Assembly (NCBI GenBank): GCA_964447205.1
Contig: CAYUSB010000004.1
Coordinates: 1-64,000 of the forward strand
Source: JAEUKH01 sp964447205
GTDB lineage: Bacteria > Myxococcota_A > Polyangia > Polyangiales > Ga0077539
Direction of reading: 5' to 3'
Length of the DNA stretch: 64,000 bases
Shown one piece after another: positions 1 to 8,071 of this stretch. How positions within the stretch are numbered: position 1 is the first letter of the stretch; each line of letters begins with the position of its first letter. The notes beneath the pieces are model-generated. The model was not told where the DNA came from, ran no database searches, and saw only the letters and a program-made list of their open reading frames with translations. The translations under genes and the position numbers were made by a program.

Positions 1-865
1 GCTCGGGGCGGAGGGAGACGGCGCGGGCGAGGACGGGTTCCCAGGCTCCGACGTCGATGCCGAAGGCGGCGGGGGTGGGGCGGGTCTCGGAGAAGATGGC
101 CTGGAAGAGGGTCTCGCGGGTTCCGCGGTAGGGGCGCTCGCCGGTGAGCATGGCGGTGCAGAGGAGGGCGATGCCATGGACGTCCGTCCATGGGCCTGTG
201 CGTCCGCGTCCGGCTTGTTCGGGCGAGGCCCAGCGAGGGGAGAAGGCGAGGAGGGCGGTGTGGGTGTGGGTGTTGTCTTCGGGGGTCTCGAGGCCTTCGG
301 CGCTGGGGTCGGCCATGACCTTGGCGATGCCGAAGTCGAGGAGGCGCAGGGCGGGCCCTGTGGGGGTCTCGACGAGCATGAGGTTGCCGGGGGTGATGTC
401 GCGGTGGACGATCCCCTGAGCGTGGGCCATGGCCACGGCCTCCAGGACGGGGGTGAGGAGCTGGAGGGTCTCATCGCGGTCGAAGAGCCTGCCTTCCTTG
501 CGGCGGGCGGCGATGAGCTCCTTGAGGGTGACCCCGTCGAGCCAGTCGAGGATCATGTACGGGGCGGGGTCTTGTCCCGGGGCCTCGGCGATGCCGAAGT
601 CGAGGACCCGCACGACGGCGGGGTGGTCGAGGCGGGCGATGATCCGGGCCTCCTGGGCGAATCGTTCGCAGAACATGGCCCGGGCCCCGTCGCCGTACTC
701 GGCCGGGATCTTGAGGACCTTGATGGCCACGTCCCGGTCGAGGGTGCGGTGGTGGCCCTTGTAGACGCGGCCGAAGCCGCCCTCGGCGACGAAGCGGTCG
801 ATGCGGATGCGGGCATCGAGTCCGGCTACGTCCGAGAGGGAGACATCGCGGGCAGGGGCCTGCAT
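1..865 (-). CDS. Ser/Thr protein kinase (N-terminal part, runs off window)
   Basis: Eukaryotic-type protein kinase, 288 codons visible, continuing beyond the left edge. The glycine loop AEGGFGRVYKG (about residues 27-37), VAIKVLK lysine (about 48), catalytic loop HRDITPGN (about 153), LLDFGIAK (about 177) and an SPEQA activation-segment end (about 210) are all seen, so it should be catalytically competent. Threonine replaces the usual lysine of HRDxK. The ATG at 865 was chosen because homology begins about 20 residues downstream and the region upstream is repetitive DNA without coding character. Substrate unknown; myxobacterial kinases of this type usually signal from a cytoplasmic N-terminal domain. 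Any C-terminal sensor or membrane domain lies outside the window. Confidence 0.93.
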   Translation of the reverse strand, partial: MQAPARDVSLSDVAGLDARIRIDRFVAEGGFGRVYKGHHRTLDRDVAIKVLKIPAEYGDGARAMFCERFAQEARIIARLDHPAVVRVLDFGIAEAPGQDPAPYMILDWLDGVTLKELIAARRKEGRLFDRDETLQLLTPVLEAVAMAHAQGIVHRDITPGNLMLVETPTGPALRLLDFGIAKVMADPSAEGLETPEDNTHTHTALLAFSPRWASPEQAGRGRTGPWTDVHGIALLCTAMLTGERPYRGTRETLFQAIFSETRPTPAAFGIDVGAWEPVLARAVSLRPE

Positions 866-954
866 CAGGGAAGAGGGGAGCCCGCCGACGCCTCCGGGTC
901 AAGGGGGAAGCTGTTTCGGGAGGGTGGGGGAGCGGGGGCTCGCAGAGGGGGTGT

Positions 955-1190
955 GGGGCGTGCAGAGGGTGGGAGTGGGCGTGCAGAGGGTCGGGGGAGC
1001 GTGCAGAGGGGGGCGAGCAGACGGCCCGGGGTCGCGCGCAGAGGATCGAGGGGAGGGCTTCCGCACATGGAGGGGTGCGTGCAGAGAGCGCGAGGGTGCG
1101 TGCAGAGAGCGCGAGGGTGCGTGCAGAGAGCGCGAGGGTGCGAGCAGAGGATCGAGGGGAGGGCTTCCGCACATGGAGGGGTGCGTGCAG
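955..1190. repeat. minisatellite upstream of kinase gene
   Basis: Three exact 21-bp tandem units lie at 1074-1136, flanked by a 47-bp exact direct repeat (1038-1084 and 1144-1190). Degenerate copies of the core GTGCAGAGGG occur from about 955. No open frame here looks coding. The array sits directly upstream of the kinase start at 865, so it occupies that gene's promoter region. Confidence 0.85.
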
Positions 1191-1195
1191 CTTCA

Positions 1196-1500
1196 GGCGG
1201 CCCCCACCCCCCGGCCCCCGCCCCCGCGGAGCGAGGGCGGTGGAGCGCACGCAGAAGAGGTGTTTTGTTGCCATCTTGCACTGTAGAGCTGTATCCACGA
1301 CGCAGGGCTCCGCCAACCTCTGCAGCGCATCGGCGCCATGACGCCTACCGGAGTTCCACCCAGCAGCAATCGGATGCAACAAAAGTGCCTTCAATAGGCG
1401 CTCCACCGCCCTCGCTCCGCGGGGGCGGGGGCCGGGGGGTGGGGGCCGCGCCATCCGTCTCCCACCGCAACAACCGACTCCAACCCCGTGAACGGTTACG
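1196..1500. repeat. inverted-repeat element, copy A of a dispersed repeat
   Basis: Two arms of 48 bp (1201-1248 and 1398-1445) are perfect reverse complements. They flank about 150 bp that contains a second weaker inverted pair near the arms (around 1256-1270 and 1376-1392). The right arm plus its tail (1408-1500) recurs at 38424-38516 with 2 differences in 93 bp. It lies between hemG and the kinase gene. This is a MITE/REP-like structure that could also act as a strong hairpin behind hemG. No transposase is present. Confidence 0.85.
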
Positions 1501-1582
1501 CCGCGAGCACGACGAACAGGGCGATCCTGGCGCTGTCGCCGACTCCTGCACCAGCGCGCATCTCCGCGGTCTCCGATCTACC

Positions 1583-2998
1583 TCAGCCCGCGAGGATCTG
1601 CCCCGCGGTGGCCTGGGCGAGCCGTACCACGTCGCTGATCCCGACGCCCTGGTACGCGCTGCCGATCGTATACAGCCCCGGCAGCTCCGCCATCGCCGCG
1701 GTGATGCTGGCCACCCGCGCCGCGTGCCCCACCACGGGCTGCGGGCTCGTCTGGTGGAAGCGGTACACCCGCGAGAACGAGGCCGGCCCCGTGATGGGCA
1801 AGAGCCTTGACAGCTCTCTACGGGCCAGCACGGTGAGGTCGGCGTCGCTGCGCCCGAGGTGGTCGGCGTGGGCCGTTCCCCCGACGAAGACCCGCAGCAA
1901 GACCGTGTCCGCAGGCGCGCGGCCCGGCCACTTCGACGTGACCCAGGTGCAGGCCAGGATGTCCATCCCCTCCCGGTGCGGAACCACAAACCCCGTGGCA
2001 TCCAAACGATGCCCCACCACGGCCCGTGGAAACGCGAAGAACACCGTCGCCGCCGACCCGTACGGAACCGCCCGCAGCGCAGCCCCCGCCCGTGCATCCA
2101 CCCCCCCCACGAGCCGCCCCGCCGCGTGGGCAGGCAGACCCAGAACCACCGCGTCGGCCTCCAGGGCCTCGTCCTCGGTCTCCACCACCCACCGCCCTCC
2201 CGGGGCACCCTCCGGGCGACGACGCAGCCCCCGCACGGGGGTCTCGCACCGAACGACCTCCTCGGGGAGGTACGCGGCGAGGGCGTCGATGAGGGAACCG
2301 GTTCCGTCGCGGAGGGAGACGAAGGCGGAGGGGGGGGGGGCCCCGGGGTGGCGTTGGGGGGCGGCGAGGGCGGCGGCCCGCAGGAGGCTCGGGTCGCGTC
2401 CGGCCATGGCCAGAAGCTGCGGGAAGGTCGATCGGGCCGACAACGACCACGCGTCGCCGGCGTAGACCCCGGCCAGGAGGGGTTCGGTGAGGGCTTCGAC
2501 GACCTCGCGTCCGAGGCGACGGCCGACCAGGGCCCCCAGGGAGATGTCGGCGGGAGGCGGCGGGCTCGCGGGCAACACCAGGTCGAGGGCCAGGCGGGCC
2601 TTGCCCTGCGGCGACAGGAGCGGCGACCGCAGCATGGGTTCCAGCTTCGTCGGAACCCCAAGGACTACCCCCTCGGGCACGGGCACGAGCCGACCCTGAT
2701 GGGCGACGTACACCCTGCGATTGTCGGGGAGGGTCTCGATGAGCTGGTCGCCGAGTCCGAGGTCGCGGCAGAGGTCGGCCGCCTCGGGTTTGGCTGCGAC
2801 CCAGCCGTCGGGTCCTCCGTCGATCTGGAGGTCGCCGTGGCGTTCGGTGACGAGGTTGCCCCCGAGTCGGGACGTGGCTTCGAGCAGGGTCACCTGCACG
2901 GTGCCGACGCGGGCCCGGGCGAGCAGGGTGTGGGCGACGGTGAGGCCCGACAGACCGCCCCCGACGATGACCACCCGCTTGGGGGCTGGAGGGCTCAT
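1583..2998 (-). CDS. hemG: protoporphyrinogen oxidase (HemG/HemY type)
   Basis: FAD-dependent oxidation of protoporphyrinogen IX to protoporphyrin IX, the penultimate step of haem synthesis. 471 aa, the usual length for the oxygen-dependent HemY-type family. An N-terminal dinucleotide-binding motif VVIVGGGLSGL (about residues 8-18) is followed by LLEATSRLGGNL and IDGGPDGW, typical of protoporphyrinogen oxidases. The C-terminus holds the second FAD contact region, GLYTIGSAYQGVGISDVV. It lies 664 bp downstream of hemE on the same strand, separated by palindromic repeats. Start ATG at 2998 gives the standard N-terminus just ahead of the Rossmann motif. Naming follows Myxococcus hemG; the fold is unrelated to E. 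coli HemG. Confidence 0.95.
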   Translation of the reverse strand: MSPPAPKRVVIVGGGLSGLTVAHTLLARARVGTVQVTLLEATSRLGGNLVTERHGDLQIDGGPDGWVAAKPEAADLCRDLGLGDQLIETLPDNRRVYVAHQGRLVPVPEGVVLGVPTKLEPMLRSPLLSPQGKARLALDLVLPASPPPPADISLGALVGRRLGREVVEALTEPLLAGVYAGDAWSLSARSTFPQLLAMAGRDPSLLRAAALAAPQRHPGAPPPSAFVSLRDGTGSLIDALAAYLPEEVVRCETPVRGLRRRPEGAPGGRWVVETEDEALEADAVVLGLPAHAAGRLVGGVDARAGAALRAVPYGSAATVFFAFPRAVVGHRLDATGFVVPHREGMDILACTWVTSKWPGRAPADTVLLRVFVGGTAHADHLGRSDADLTVLARRELSRLLPITGPASFSRVYRFHQTSPQPVVGHAARVASITAAMAELPGLYTIGSAYQGVGISDVVRLAQATAGQILAG

Positions 2999-3046
2999 GG
3001 GGCAGCGACCTTGGAACGTGCGCGATGTCCTGTGCTGGGCTGGGTT

Positions 3047-3619
3047 GGGCGGGTTTGAAACCCGCCCCTACGCGCTGTATTGGGTTGGGAAGTCCGGGTT
3101 TGAAATCCGCCCCTACGTGCTGTGCTGGGAAGGGCGGGATTGAAACTACCGCTGTCAACTTTGGGCTCCGAGGCCATGGATCTGCCGGGATGTCGTGGTG
3201 GCCAGCGACCGGCGGCCCTCACCCACTCCTGTTCGCGCGATCCTCCTGGTGCGCGGGCTGAAGCCCACGGCACCGTCGGGAAAGCCCGTCGAAGACGGGC
3301 TGCCCACCCATCGAGCACCACGGTCCCCAGGGTGTCTTCCCGGGCGGCATTTCCCCGGCGGTGTCGAGCAAGGACCGAGCAACAGCGGACGCCACCCAAG
3401 GCTTCGCGGCGTGAAGCCCGTCTTTGACGGGCTTTGCCAACAGTGCCGTGGGCTTCAGCCCGCGGCGCGGCGCCCCGAGCGTCCGAACGGATCGATTGTC
3501 GGAGTTTGGTGGGAGGCCGGGCAGGCTGAATCGCTAAGTTGACAGCGGTGGTTTGAAACCCGCCCCTACGCGCCGTACTGCGCCTCCCGCTGCCGTAGGG
3601 GCGGGTTTTAAACCCGCCC
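3047..3619. repeat. REP-like palindrome cluster between hemE and hemG
   Basis: Several copies of a short palindrome with the core GGGTTTGAAACCC followed by GCCCCTAC lie at 3047-3073, 3095-3117, about 3551-3571 and (inverted) 3595-3619. Each can fold into a hairpin. The hairpins bracket a larger inverted-repeat element (3141-3556). The whole 2999-3662 gap holds no convincing gene; all open frames in it are products of the repeats. The arrangement resembles REP/BIME-type extragenic repeats. Confidence 0.8.
3141..3556. mobile_element. MITE-like element with nested inverted repeats
   Basis: Terminal arms of 20 bp (3141-3160 and 3537-3556) match as inverted repeats at 18 of 20 positions. Inside, a second, longer inverted pair of about 50 bp (3253-3301 and 3414-3464) contains two self-complementary hairpins with the core AGCCCGTC...GACGGGCT. 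About 110 bp of unique DNA lies in the centre. No transposase or meaningful open frame is present. It is most simply a non-autonomous miniature element sitting within a REP cluster; target duplications were not identified. Confidence 0.6.
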
Positions 3620-3662
3620 GGGCGTCTCGCCGCACCGCCCCTACTCGCGGCCCCAGCGTCCA

Positions 3663-4700
3663 TCACGCCCCCGGCCGCACCGAGGCCTCGTGCACGAAAT
3701 CCGCGAGGGCCTGGACGTTCTCCAGCGGCGTCTCCGGGATGATCCCGTGGCCCAGGTTGAAGATGTGCCCCGAGGCCCCCGCGGCCCGGTCGAGGACCCG
3801 CTGGGCCCCCGCAAAGAGCTTCTCCCGCGGAGCCAGGAGCAGGAGCGGGTCGAGGTTTCCCTGCACCGCCACCCCATCCCCCAACAGCGCCCGCGCCCGG
3901 TCGAGCGGGAACCGCCAGTCGACCCCGATCACCGTGCCCCCGGCGTCGCGCTGAAGGTCGAGGAGGGTGCTCGTCCCCGTGCCGAAATGGATGACCGGCA
4001 GGCCCGTGGCCTCGGCCTCGCGGAGGATGTACGCCACGTGGGGCATCACGTACTCGCGGTAGTCGTCGGGCGACAGCTGGCCTACCCAACTGTCGAAGAG
4101 CTGCAGGGCCTGGGCCCCGGCCGCGGCCTGGGCCACGAGGTAGGTGGCCACCGTGCGGGAGAGCTTGTCCATCAAGGCGTGCCAGGCCTCGGGCTCGGTG
4201 TACATGAGCTTCTTGGTCAGGGCGTAGTGCTGTGACTTGCCCCCCTCGATGAGGTAGCTCGCCAACGTAAACGGGGCCCCGGCAAAACCAATGAGCGGGG
4301 TCTTGCCGTCGAGCTCGCGGCGAATGAGACGGATGGCCTCCAACACGTACCCCAGCCCCTCGGCGGGGTCGGGCACGCGCAGGGCCTCGATCTGGCTGAG
4401 GGTACGGATCGGGTCGTGCACCACCGGCCCTTCGCCCTTGGCGAAGGAGAACGGGGCCCCCATGGGTTCGAGCGGCAGGAGGATGTCGGCGAAGAGGATG
4501 GCGGCGTCGACGGCGATGCGTCGTACGGGCTGGAGGGTGACCTCCAGGGCCAGCTCGGGCTGCTTGCAGATCTCGAGGAGGGTGTGGTTCTGCCGCAGGG
4601 CCCTGTACTCGGCCATGTAGCGCCCCGCCTGCCGCATGAACCACACCGGGGTGCAGTCAACAGGTTCGCGTCGGCAGGCCCGGAGGAAACGGTCGTGCAT
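3663..4700 (-). CDS. hemE: uroporphyrinogen decarboxylase
   Basis: Decarboxylates the four acetate side chains of uroporphyrinogen III to give coproporphyrinogen III in the cytoplasm. 345 aa, the standard length. Family hallmarks are seen: PVWFMRQAGRYM near residues 18-29, the catalytic-Asp segment ILFADILLPLEPMG, GFAGAPFTLASYLIEGG, and the C-terminal FNLGHGIIPETP. The ATG at 4700 gives the canonical short N-terminus. It begins only 13 bp after the stop of the upstream cation-efflux gene, so it is probably the last gene of a regA-regB-dmeF-hemE transcript. That placement would put haem synthesis under the same redox control. Confidence 0.97.
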   Translation of the reverse strand: MHDRFLRACRREPVDCTPVWFMRQAGRYMAEYRALRQNHTLLEICKQPELALEVTLQPVRRIAVDAAILFADILLPLEPMGAPFSFAKGEGPVVHDPIRTLSQIEALRVPDPAEGLGYVLEAIRLIRRELDGKTPLIGFAGAPFTLASYLIEGGKSQHYALTKKLMYTEPEAWHALMDKLSRTVATYLVAQAAAGAQALQLFDSWVGQLSPDDYREYVMPHVAYILREAEATGLPVIHFGTGTSTLLDLQRDAGGTVIGVDWRFPLDRARALLGDGVAVQGNLDPLLLLAPREKLFAGAQRVLDRAAGASGHIFNLGHGIIPETPLENVQALADFVHEASVRPGA

Positions 4701-4713
4701 GAGGCCGGGGACT

Positions 4714-5712
4714 CTAAGGGGACTCCAGGGGCGGCGTCGAGGGCCGTGTGAACTCTTCCGGAGCCCGCACGGTGCACTCCAGGGTGAGGTGGTCGACGGA
4801 GGCCACGGCCTCCAGGCGCTCCCGCAGGCGGCGGGCGTTGTCGCGGGTGGCGAGCTCGACGCTCAGCACGGCCGTACGATGGCCCGGGGAGGTCTCCCAG
4901 TAGTGCAGGTCGATGACCGTTCCGCCTTCGTCGGCGACTGCGGCTCGCAGGGCGGCGGCGGTGTCGAGGGAGGGGGTCATGTCGAGCAGGAGCCGGCTCG
5001 TCACCCGCACGAGCCCGACGGCCCACCGGGCGATCAAGATGCTCCCCAGGACGGCGCACAGGGGGTCGAGGAAGGCCCACCCGAGCCACCGCCCGAGCCC
5101 CAGGGCCGCGATGGCGAACACGCTCGTCACCGCGTCGGCCAGCACGTGCAGATACGCCGCCCGCAGGTTGTGATCGGGCGCTCGGGCCGGGCCGTGACCG
5201 TGATCGTGGTCGTGGTCGTGACTGTGATCGTGGTCGTGGTCGTGGTCGTGGTCGTGGCCCCCCGGGTGGAGCAGGGCGGCGCTCACGAGGTTGACCCCGA
5301 GGCCCAGAACGGCCACCACGAGGGCCTCGGTGTACCGGATGGCTTCGGGCTGAACGAAGCGCTCGATGGCCTCGACCACCATGGAGACGGCCACGGCCAG
5401 CAGGAGCAGGGCGTTGGTGAAGCCCGCGAGGGCCTGAACCTTGCCCGTTCCGAAGGCGAAGTGGGCAGTGTGGGCGCGGGTTCGGGCGTACCAGTACGCC
5501 AGAGCCGACAGCCCCAGGGCCCCGGCGTGGGTGGCCATGTGCCATCCGTCGGCCGTCAGGGCCAGGGAGTGGGTGAGCGACCCGGCTACGAGCTCGGCCA
5601 CCATGGTGGTCACCGTCAGGCCTACGGTGATCCAGGTCCTGCGCTCCGACCCGTGGGTCGCGCGGACATCCGGGGGGGCGCTGCAGGTGTGGCCGTCGAC
5701 GGGGGGAGTCAT
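4714..5712 (-). CDS. dmeF: CDF family cation efflux transporter, DmeF-like
   Basis: Inner-membrane divalent-cation/proton antiporter of the cation diffusion facilitator family, 332 aa. Six predicted membrane segments occupy about residues 30-230. The metal-site motifs are DGWHMATH in TM2 and HVLADAVT in TM5. A His/Asp-only loop (plus-strand 5183-5265) lies between TM4 and TM5. The TM2 motif, the GTGKVQALAGF segment and the His-rich loop match Co/Ni exporters of the DmeF type better than ZitB/CzcD, so cobalt or nickel is the likely cargo (inference). The ATG overlaps the regB stop by 4 bp, and hemE follows after 13 bp. The link to haem may reflect protection of ferrochelatase or porphyrin pools from wrong metals. 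Confidence 0.88.
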   Translation of the reverse strand: MTPPVDGHTCSAPPDVRATHGSERRTWITVGLTVTTMVAELVAGSLTHSLALTADGWHMATHAGALGLSALAYWYARTRAHTAHFAFGTGKVQALAGFTNALLLLAVAVSMVVEAIERFVQPEAIRYTEALVVAVLGLGVNLVSAALLHPGGHDHDHDHDHDHSHDHDHDHGHGPARAPDHNLRAAYLHVLADAVTSVFAIAALGLGRWLGWAFLDPLCAVLGSILIARWAVGLVRVTSRLLLDMTPSLDTAAALRAAVADEGGTVIDLHYWETSPGHRTAVLSVELATRDNARRLRERLEAVASVDHLTLECTVRAPEEFTRPSTPPLESP

Positions 5713-6974
5713 GGGGGTTCGGCTCTATGCAAGGTAAGCCCGACCCGGGTCTCGCCGGGGCGCGATCGTACGACCAGCCCGCCTCCGTGCCGGGCCGCCG
5801 CGGCTTCGACCAGGAAGAGCCCCAGGCCCATGCCCTGACCCGGGCTCCGGGTGGTCAGGAAGGGCTCTCCGAGACGGGCCACGAGGGCGGGGTCGATGCC
5901 CGGGCCGCGGTCGGTGACCAGCAAGGCCACCCGCTCGGGGTCGTCGGGCACGGGCTCCAGGGAGACCACCACGGGCGCCGTGACCCCCGCGGAGGTGTGG
6001 GCCCGGTGGGCGTTGTCAATCAGGTTGACCAGGGCCTGGGACAGCTCCGTGGGGTGGGCCATCACCAGGGCGTCGGCGGCCTCGGGGTCGATGCGGATGG
6101 GGAGGTCGAGGCCGGGGTGGCGGGCGTTCCAGGCGGGGCGTTGGGCCTCGAGCCACGGGACGAGGGCGAGGGGCTCGGGGGCGTCGAGGGAGGGGGCGTG
6201 GGCCCGCATCTGGGAGAGGATGTCCTTGCAGCGACGGATCTCGGCCCGGATGAGGTCGGCCTGGGCCCGTCGCGGGGGGTCGTCGGAGAGCTGTTCGGCG
6301 AGCTCGGCGGCGAGGATGGCCACGGTCCCGAGGGGGGTGTTGAGCTCGTGGGCGGTGCCTGCGGCGAGGGTGCCGAGGGCGGCGGAGCGGGCGGCCCGTT
6401 CGGCGGTGAGGCGGGCCGTGGCGAGCTCGGCCTCGCGGCGCCCCAGGGCCCGGGTGACCCCGTGCACGAACCACCACACGCTGCCCGCGGTGAGGGCGAA
6501 GGCGAGCCACATCCCGCGGACGTGGAGCTCAAACATGCCGGCCGAGTGCCACACGTGCATGGCCTCGGGGCGCGCGAGGAGCAGGCCCCCGAAGCTCAGG
6601 ACGGCCCCGAGCATCACCACCAGGCTCCAGCGCCCCGGAACGAGAATGGCCGCCAGCACCACCTGCAGGAGGTAGAGGGTGGTGAAGGGGTTCATGGCCC
6701 CTCCGGTCCAGATGAGGAGGCCGGTGAGGCCTGCGCAGTCGAGGAGGAGGTTGCCCGCGATGGCCCGGGGGGAGAGCTCGTCGCGGCGCCGCAAGCGCAG
6801 GGTGAGGGCCACATTGGCGGCCACGAGGAGGCCGACGATCACGGCCAGGGGAGCCACCGGGAAGGGGGCCCGCAGGAGCCAGCGGGTGCCCGCGATGGAG
6901 GCCACCTGGGCCCCGATGGCGGCCCATCGGAGCCGCACGAGCCAGGACAGTTGCAGGGGAGCGTCCGAACGCAC
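5709..6974 (-). CDS. regB: RegB/PrrB-type redox sensor histidine kinase
   Basis: Membrane sensor kinase, 421 aa. Six hydrophobic segments fill residues 10-175. GGAMNPF (91-97) fits the quinone-binding GGxxNPF motif that defines RegB kinases. The H-box AGTAHELNTPLGT has phospho-His209, and Cys249 in RRCKDIL lies where RegB carries its redox-active cysteine. N, G1 (DRGPGID) and G2 (GMGLGLFL) boxes form the C-terminal ATPase. In purple bacteria RegB lowers its activity when the quinone pool is oxidised; the same logic is inferred here. It lies 25 bp behind regA and overlaps dmeF by 4 bp, so the three are probably cotranscribed. Confidence 0.9.
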   Translation of the reverse strand: MRSDAPLQLSWLVRLRWAAIGAQVASIAGTRWLLRAPFPVAPLAVIVGLLVAANVALTLRLRRRDELSPRAIAGNLLLDCAGLTGLLIWTGGAMNPFTTLYLLQVVLAAILVPGRWSLVVMLGAVLSFGGLLLARPEAMHVWHSAGMFELHVRGMWLAFALTAGSVWWFVHGVTRALGRREAELATARLTAERAARSAALGTLAAGTAHELNTPLGTVAILAAELAEQLSDDPPRRAQADLIRAEIRRCKDILSQMRAHAPSLDAPEPLALVPWLEAQRPAWNARHPGLDLPIRIDPEAADALVMAHPTELSQALVNLIDNAHRAHTSAGVTAPVVVSLEPVPDDPERVALLVTDRGPGIDPALVARLGEPFLTTRSPGQGMGLGLFLVEAAAARHGGGLVVRSRPGETRVGLTLHRAEPP

Positions 6975-6999
6975 AGGCAGAGACAGAGGGTAGCGCCTC

Positions 7000-7533
7000 T
7001 CAGCGCCGCGGGGGCATCTTCTGCAGCTTGCGCTGGAGCGACCGGCGGTGCATCCCGAGGCGCCGGGCGGCCTCGGAGATGTTGCCTTCGCATTCGGCCA
7101 GGACCCGGTGGATGTGCTCCCACTGGGCCCGGTCGAGGGAGGGAACCGTGATGTCCTGGGTGGGCGGTTCGGGCTCGGACTCGGCGAAGGCGGCCTCGAC
7201 CTCCCCGGGCTCGGCGGGTTTGGTGAGCATGGTGAGGGCCCCGCGTTTGATGGCCTCGATGGCCGTGGGGATCGACCCGTACCCGGTGAGCACCACCACG
7301 GGCAGGTCGGGGTAGAGCCTGACGAGATCGCGGAGCAGGTCGAGGCCGTTGCCCCCGGGCATCTTCAGGTCGATGACGGCCCGGGTGGGGCCGAACTCGG
7401 TCGCGCGTTGCAGGGCCTCTTCGGGCGAGGCGGCCGTGCACACCGCGTAGCCACGCCGCACGAAGGCGGCCTCCAGGGCGGCCCGAAAGCCTGCGTCGTC
7501 GTCGACCAGGAGGATCCGATGCGGGGTGGTCAT
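7000..7533 (-). CDS. regA: RegA/PrrA/ActR-type response regulator
   Basis: Cytoplasmic DNA-binding response regulator, 177 aa, the compact size of the RegA family. The receiver domain has the DDD acidic pocket (residues 11-13), phospho-acceptor Asp55 in AVIDLKMPGGNGLDLL, and VVLTGYGSIPTAIEAIKRGA. The C-terminal Fis-type helix-turn-helix NISEAARRLGMHRRSLQRKL closely resembles the RegA/ActR recognition helix. The ATG at 7533 was chosen over an upstream start because family homology begins at once (MTTPHRILLVDDD). It heads the regA-regB-dmeF-hemE unit and is divergent from the copper cassette starting at 7664. Confidence 0.92.
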   Translation of the reverse strand: MTTPHRILLVDDDAGFRAALEAAFVRRGYAVCTAASPEEALQRATEFGPTRAVIDLKMPGGNGLDLLRDLVRLYPDLPVVVLTGYGSIPTAIEAIKRGALTMLTKPAEPGEVEAAFAESEPEPPTQDITVPSLDRAQWEHIHRVLAECEGNISEAARRLGMHRRSLQRKLQKMPPRR

Positions 7534-7562
7534 ACCGTGCCCGCAGTGCCTACCACGTCGGG

Positions 7563-7583
7563 GCCCTCTCCCGGGGAGAGGGC
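7563..7583. repeat. perfect 21-bp palindrome in divergent promoter region
   Basis: Two 10-bp perfectly complementary arms (GCCCTCTCCC and its complement) around one central base lie in the 130-bp gap between regA and the divergent copper cassette. It may be a REP-type hairpin, or a two-fold symmetric protein-binding site. The position in a divergent control region is the only functional hint. Confidence 0.5.
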
Positions 7584-7593
7584 GGGCGAGGCT

Positions 7594-7608
7594 GCGACCA
7601 TCGGCCGC
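7594..7608 (+). promoter_or_regulatory. candidate RegA-binding site
   Basis: The 15-mer GCGACCATCGGCCGC fits the published RegA consensus GNG(G/A)C(A/G)TTNNGNCGC at all but two positions. It lies 60 bp from the regA start and 56 bp from the copper-cassette start, the expected place for autoregulation and divergent control. In such G+C-rich DNA a chance match is quite possible. Confidence 0.28.
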
Positions 7609-7663
7609 AGGGCATTGCCTTCGTGGGGTGGGCGGTGCAAACCCCCGGCAGAGGACGACGCCT

Positions 7664-8071
7664 GTGCCTGTGATCCGTGCCCTGTTGTTGTTGTGTGCCT
7701 GCCTTGGGTTGGCAGCCTGTGGGGCTCCCGCCGAGGCCCCCGACGACGGGGTGGAGTCGCACATGGCGGGCACGGAGCGCGGGGAGTTTGCGGTGGAGCT
7801 GACGGCTCCGGCGGGCGGGTTTCAGCGGGGGGTCAACGTGTTCTGGGTGCGGGCCCGGGATGCGGGGGGGCGGGCGGTGGACCTGCGGTCGGTGCGGGCC
7901 CGGATGCCGGCCCACGCCCACGGAGACACGGCCGCCACGGCGGTGCAGGAGGGCGATCGGTGGCGGGTGGAGGGCCTCGTGCTCGACATGCCGGGCCGGT
8001 GGGAGGTGACCCTGCGCTTCTGCCTCGACGCGCGCGAGGACGCGTCGTTGTTGTTCTTGAGGATCCCGTGA
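7664..8071 (+). CDS. YtkA/FixH-like lipoprotein
   Basis: 135-aa lipoprotein with signal peptide and lipobox LAAC ending about residue 16, followed by a short linker and one Ig-like domain. The pattern VNVFWVRARDAGGRAVD, RARMPAHAHG and MPGRWEVTLRF fits the YtkA-like/FixH-type beta domain. In that family the MPxHxH segment may contact a metal, but this is inference. GTG at 7664 follows AGAGGA with good spacing; GTG at 7670 is an alternative. Its stop overlaps the next start (GTGA). First gene of the copper cassette with mbnP and mbnH; a periplasmic copper or assembly role is suggested by context only. Confidence 0.8.
   Translation: MPVIRALLLLCACLGLAACGAPAEAPDDGVESHMAGTERGEFAVELTAPAGGFQRGVNVFWVRARDAGGRAVDLRSVRARMPAHAHGDTAATAVQEGDRWRVEGLVLDMPGRWEVTLRFCLDAREDASLLFLRIP

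Noticed and set aside
1074..1136. CRISPR-like array (three 21-bp units)
   Set aside because: Units are contiguous with no unique spacers and no cas gene is near; this is a minisatellite.
176..1810. Long plus-strand frame with Gly/Arg-rich translation
   Set aside because: It is the complement of the kinase and of hemG plus repeats; no recognisable domain.
3155..3542. Several overlapping short frames between hemE and hemG
   Set aside because: They occur on both strands of the palindromic repeats and give low-complexity products without motifs.
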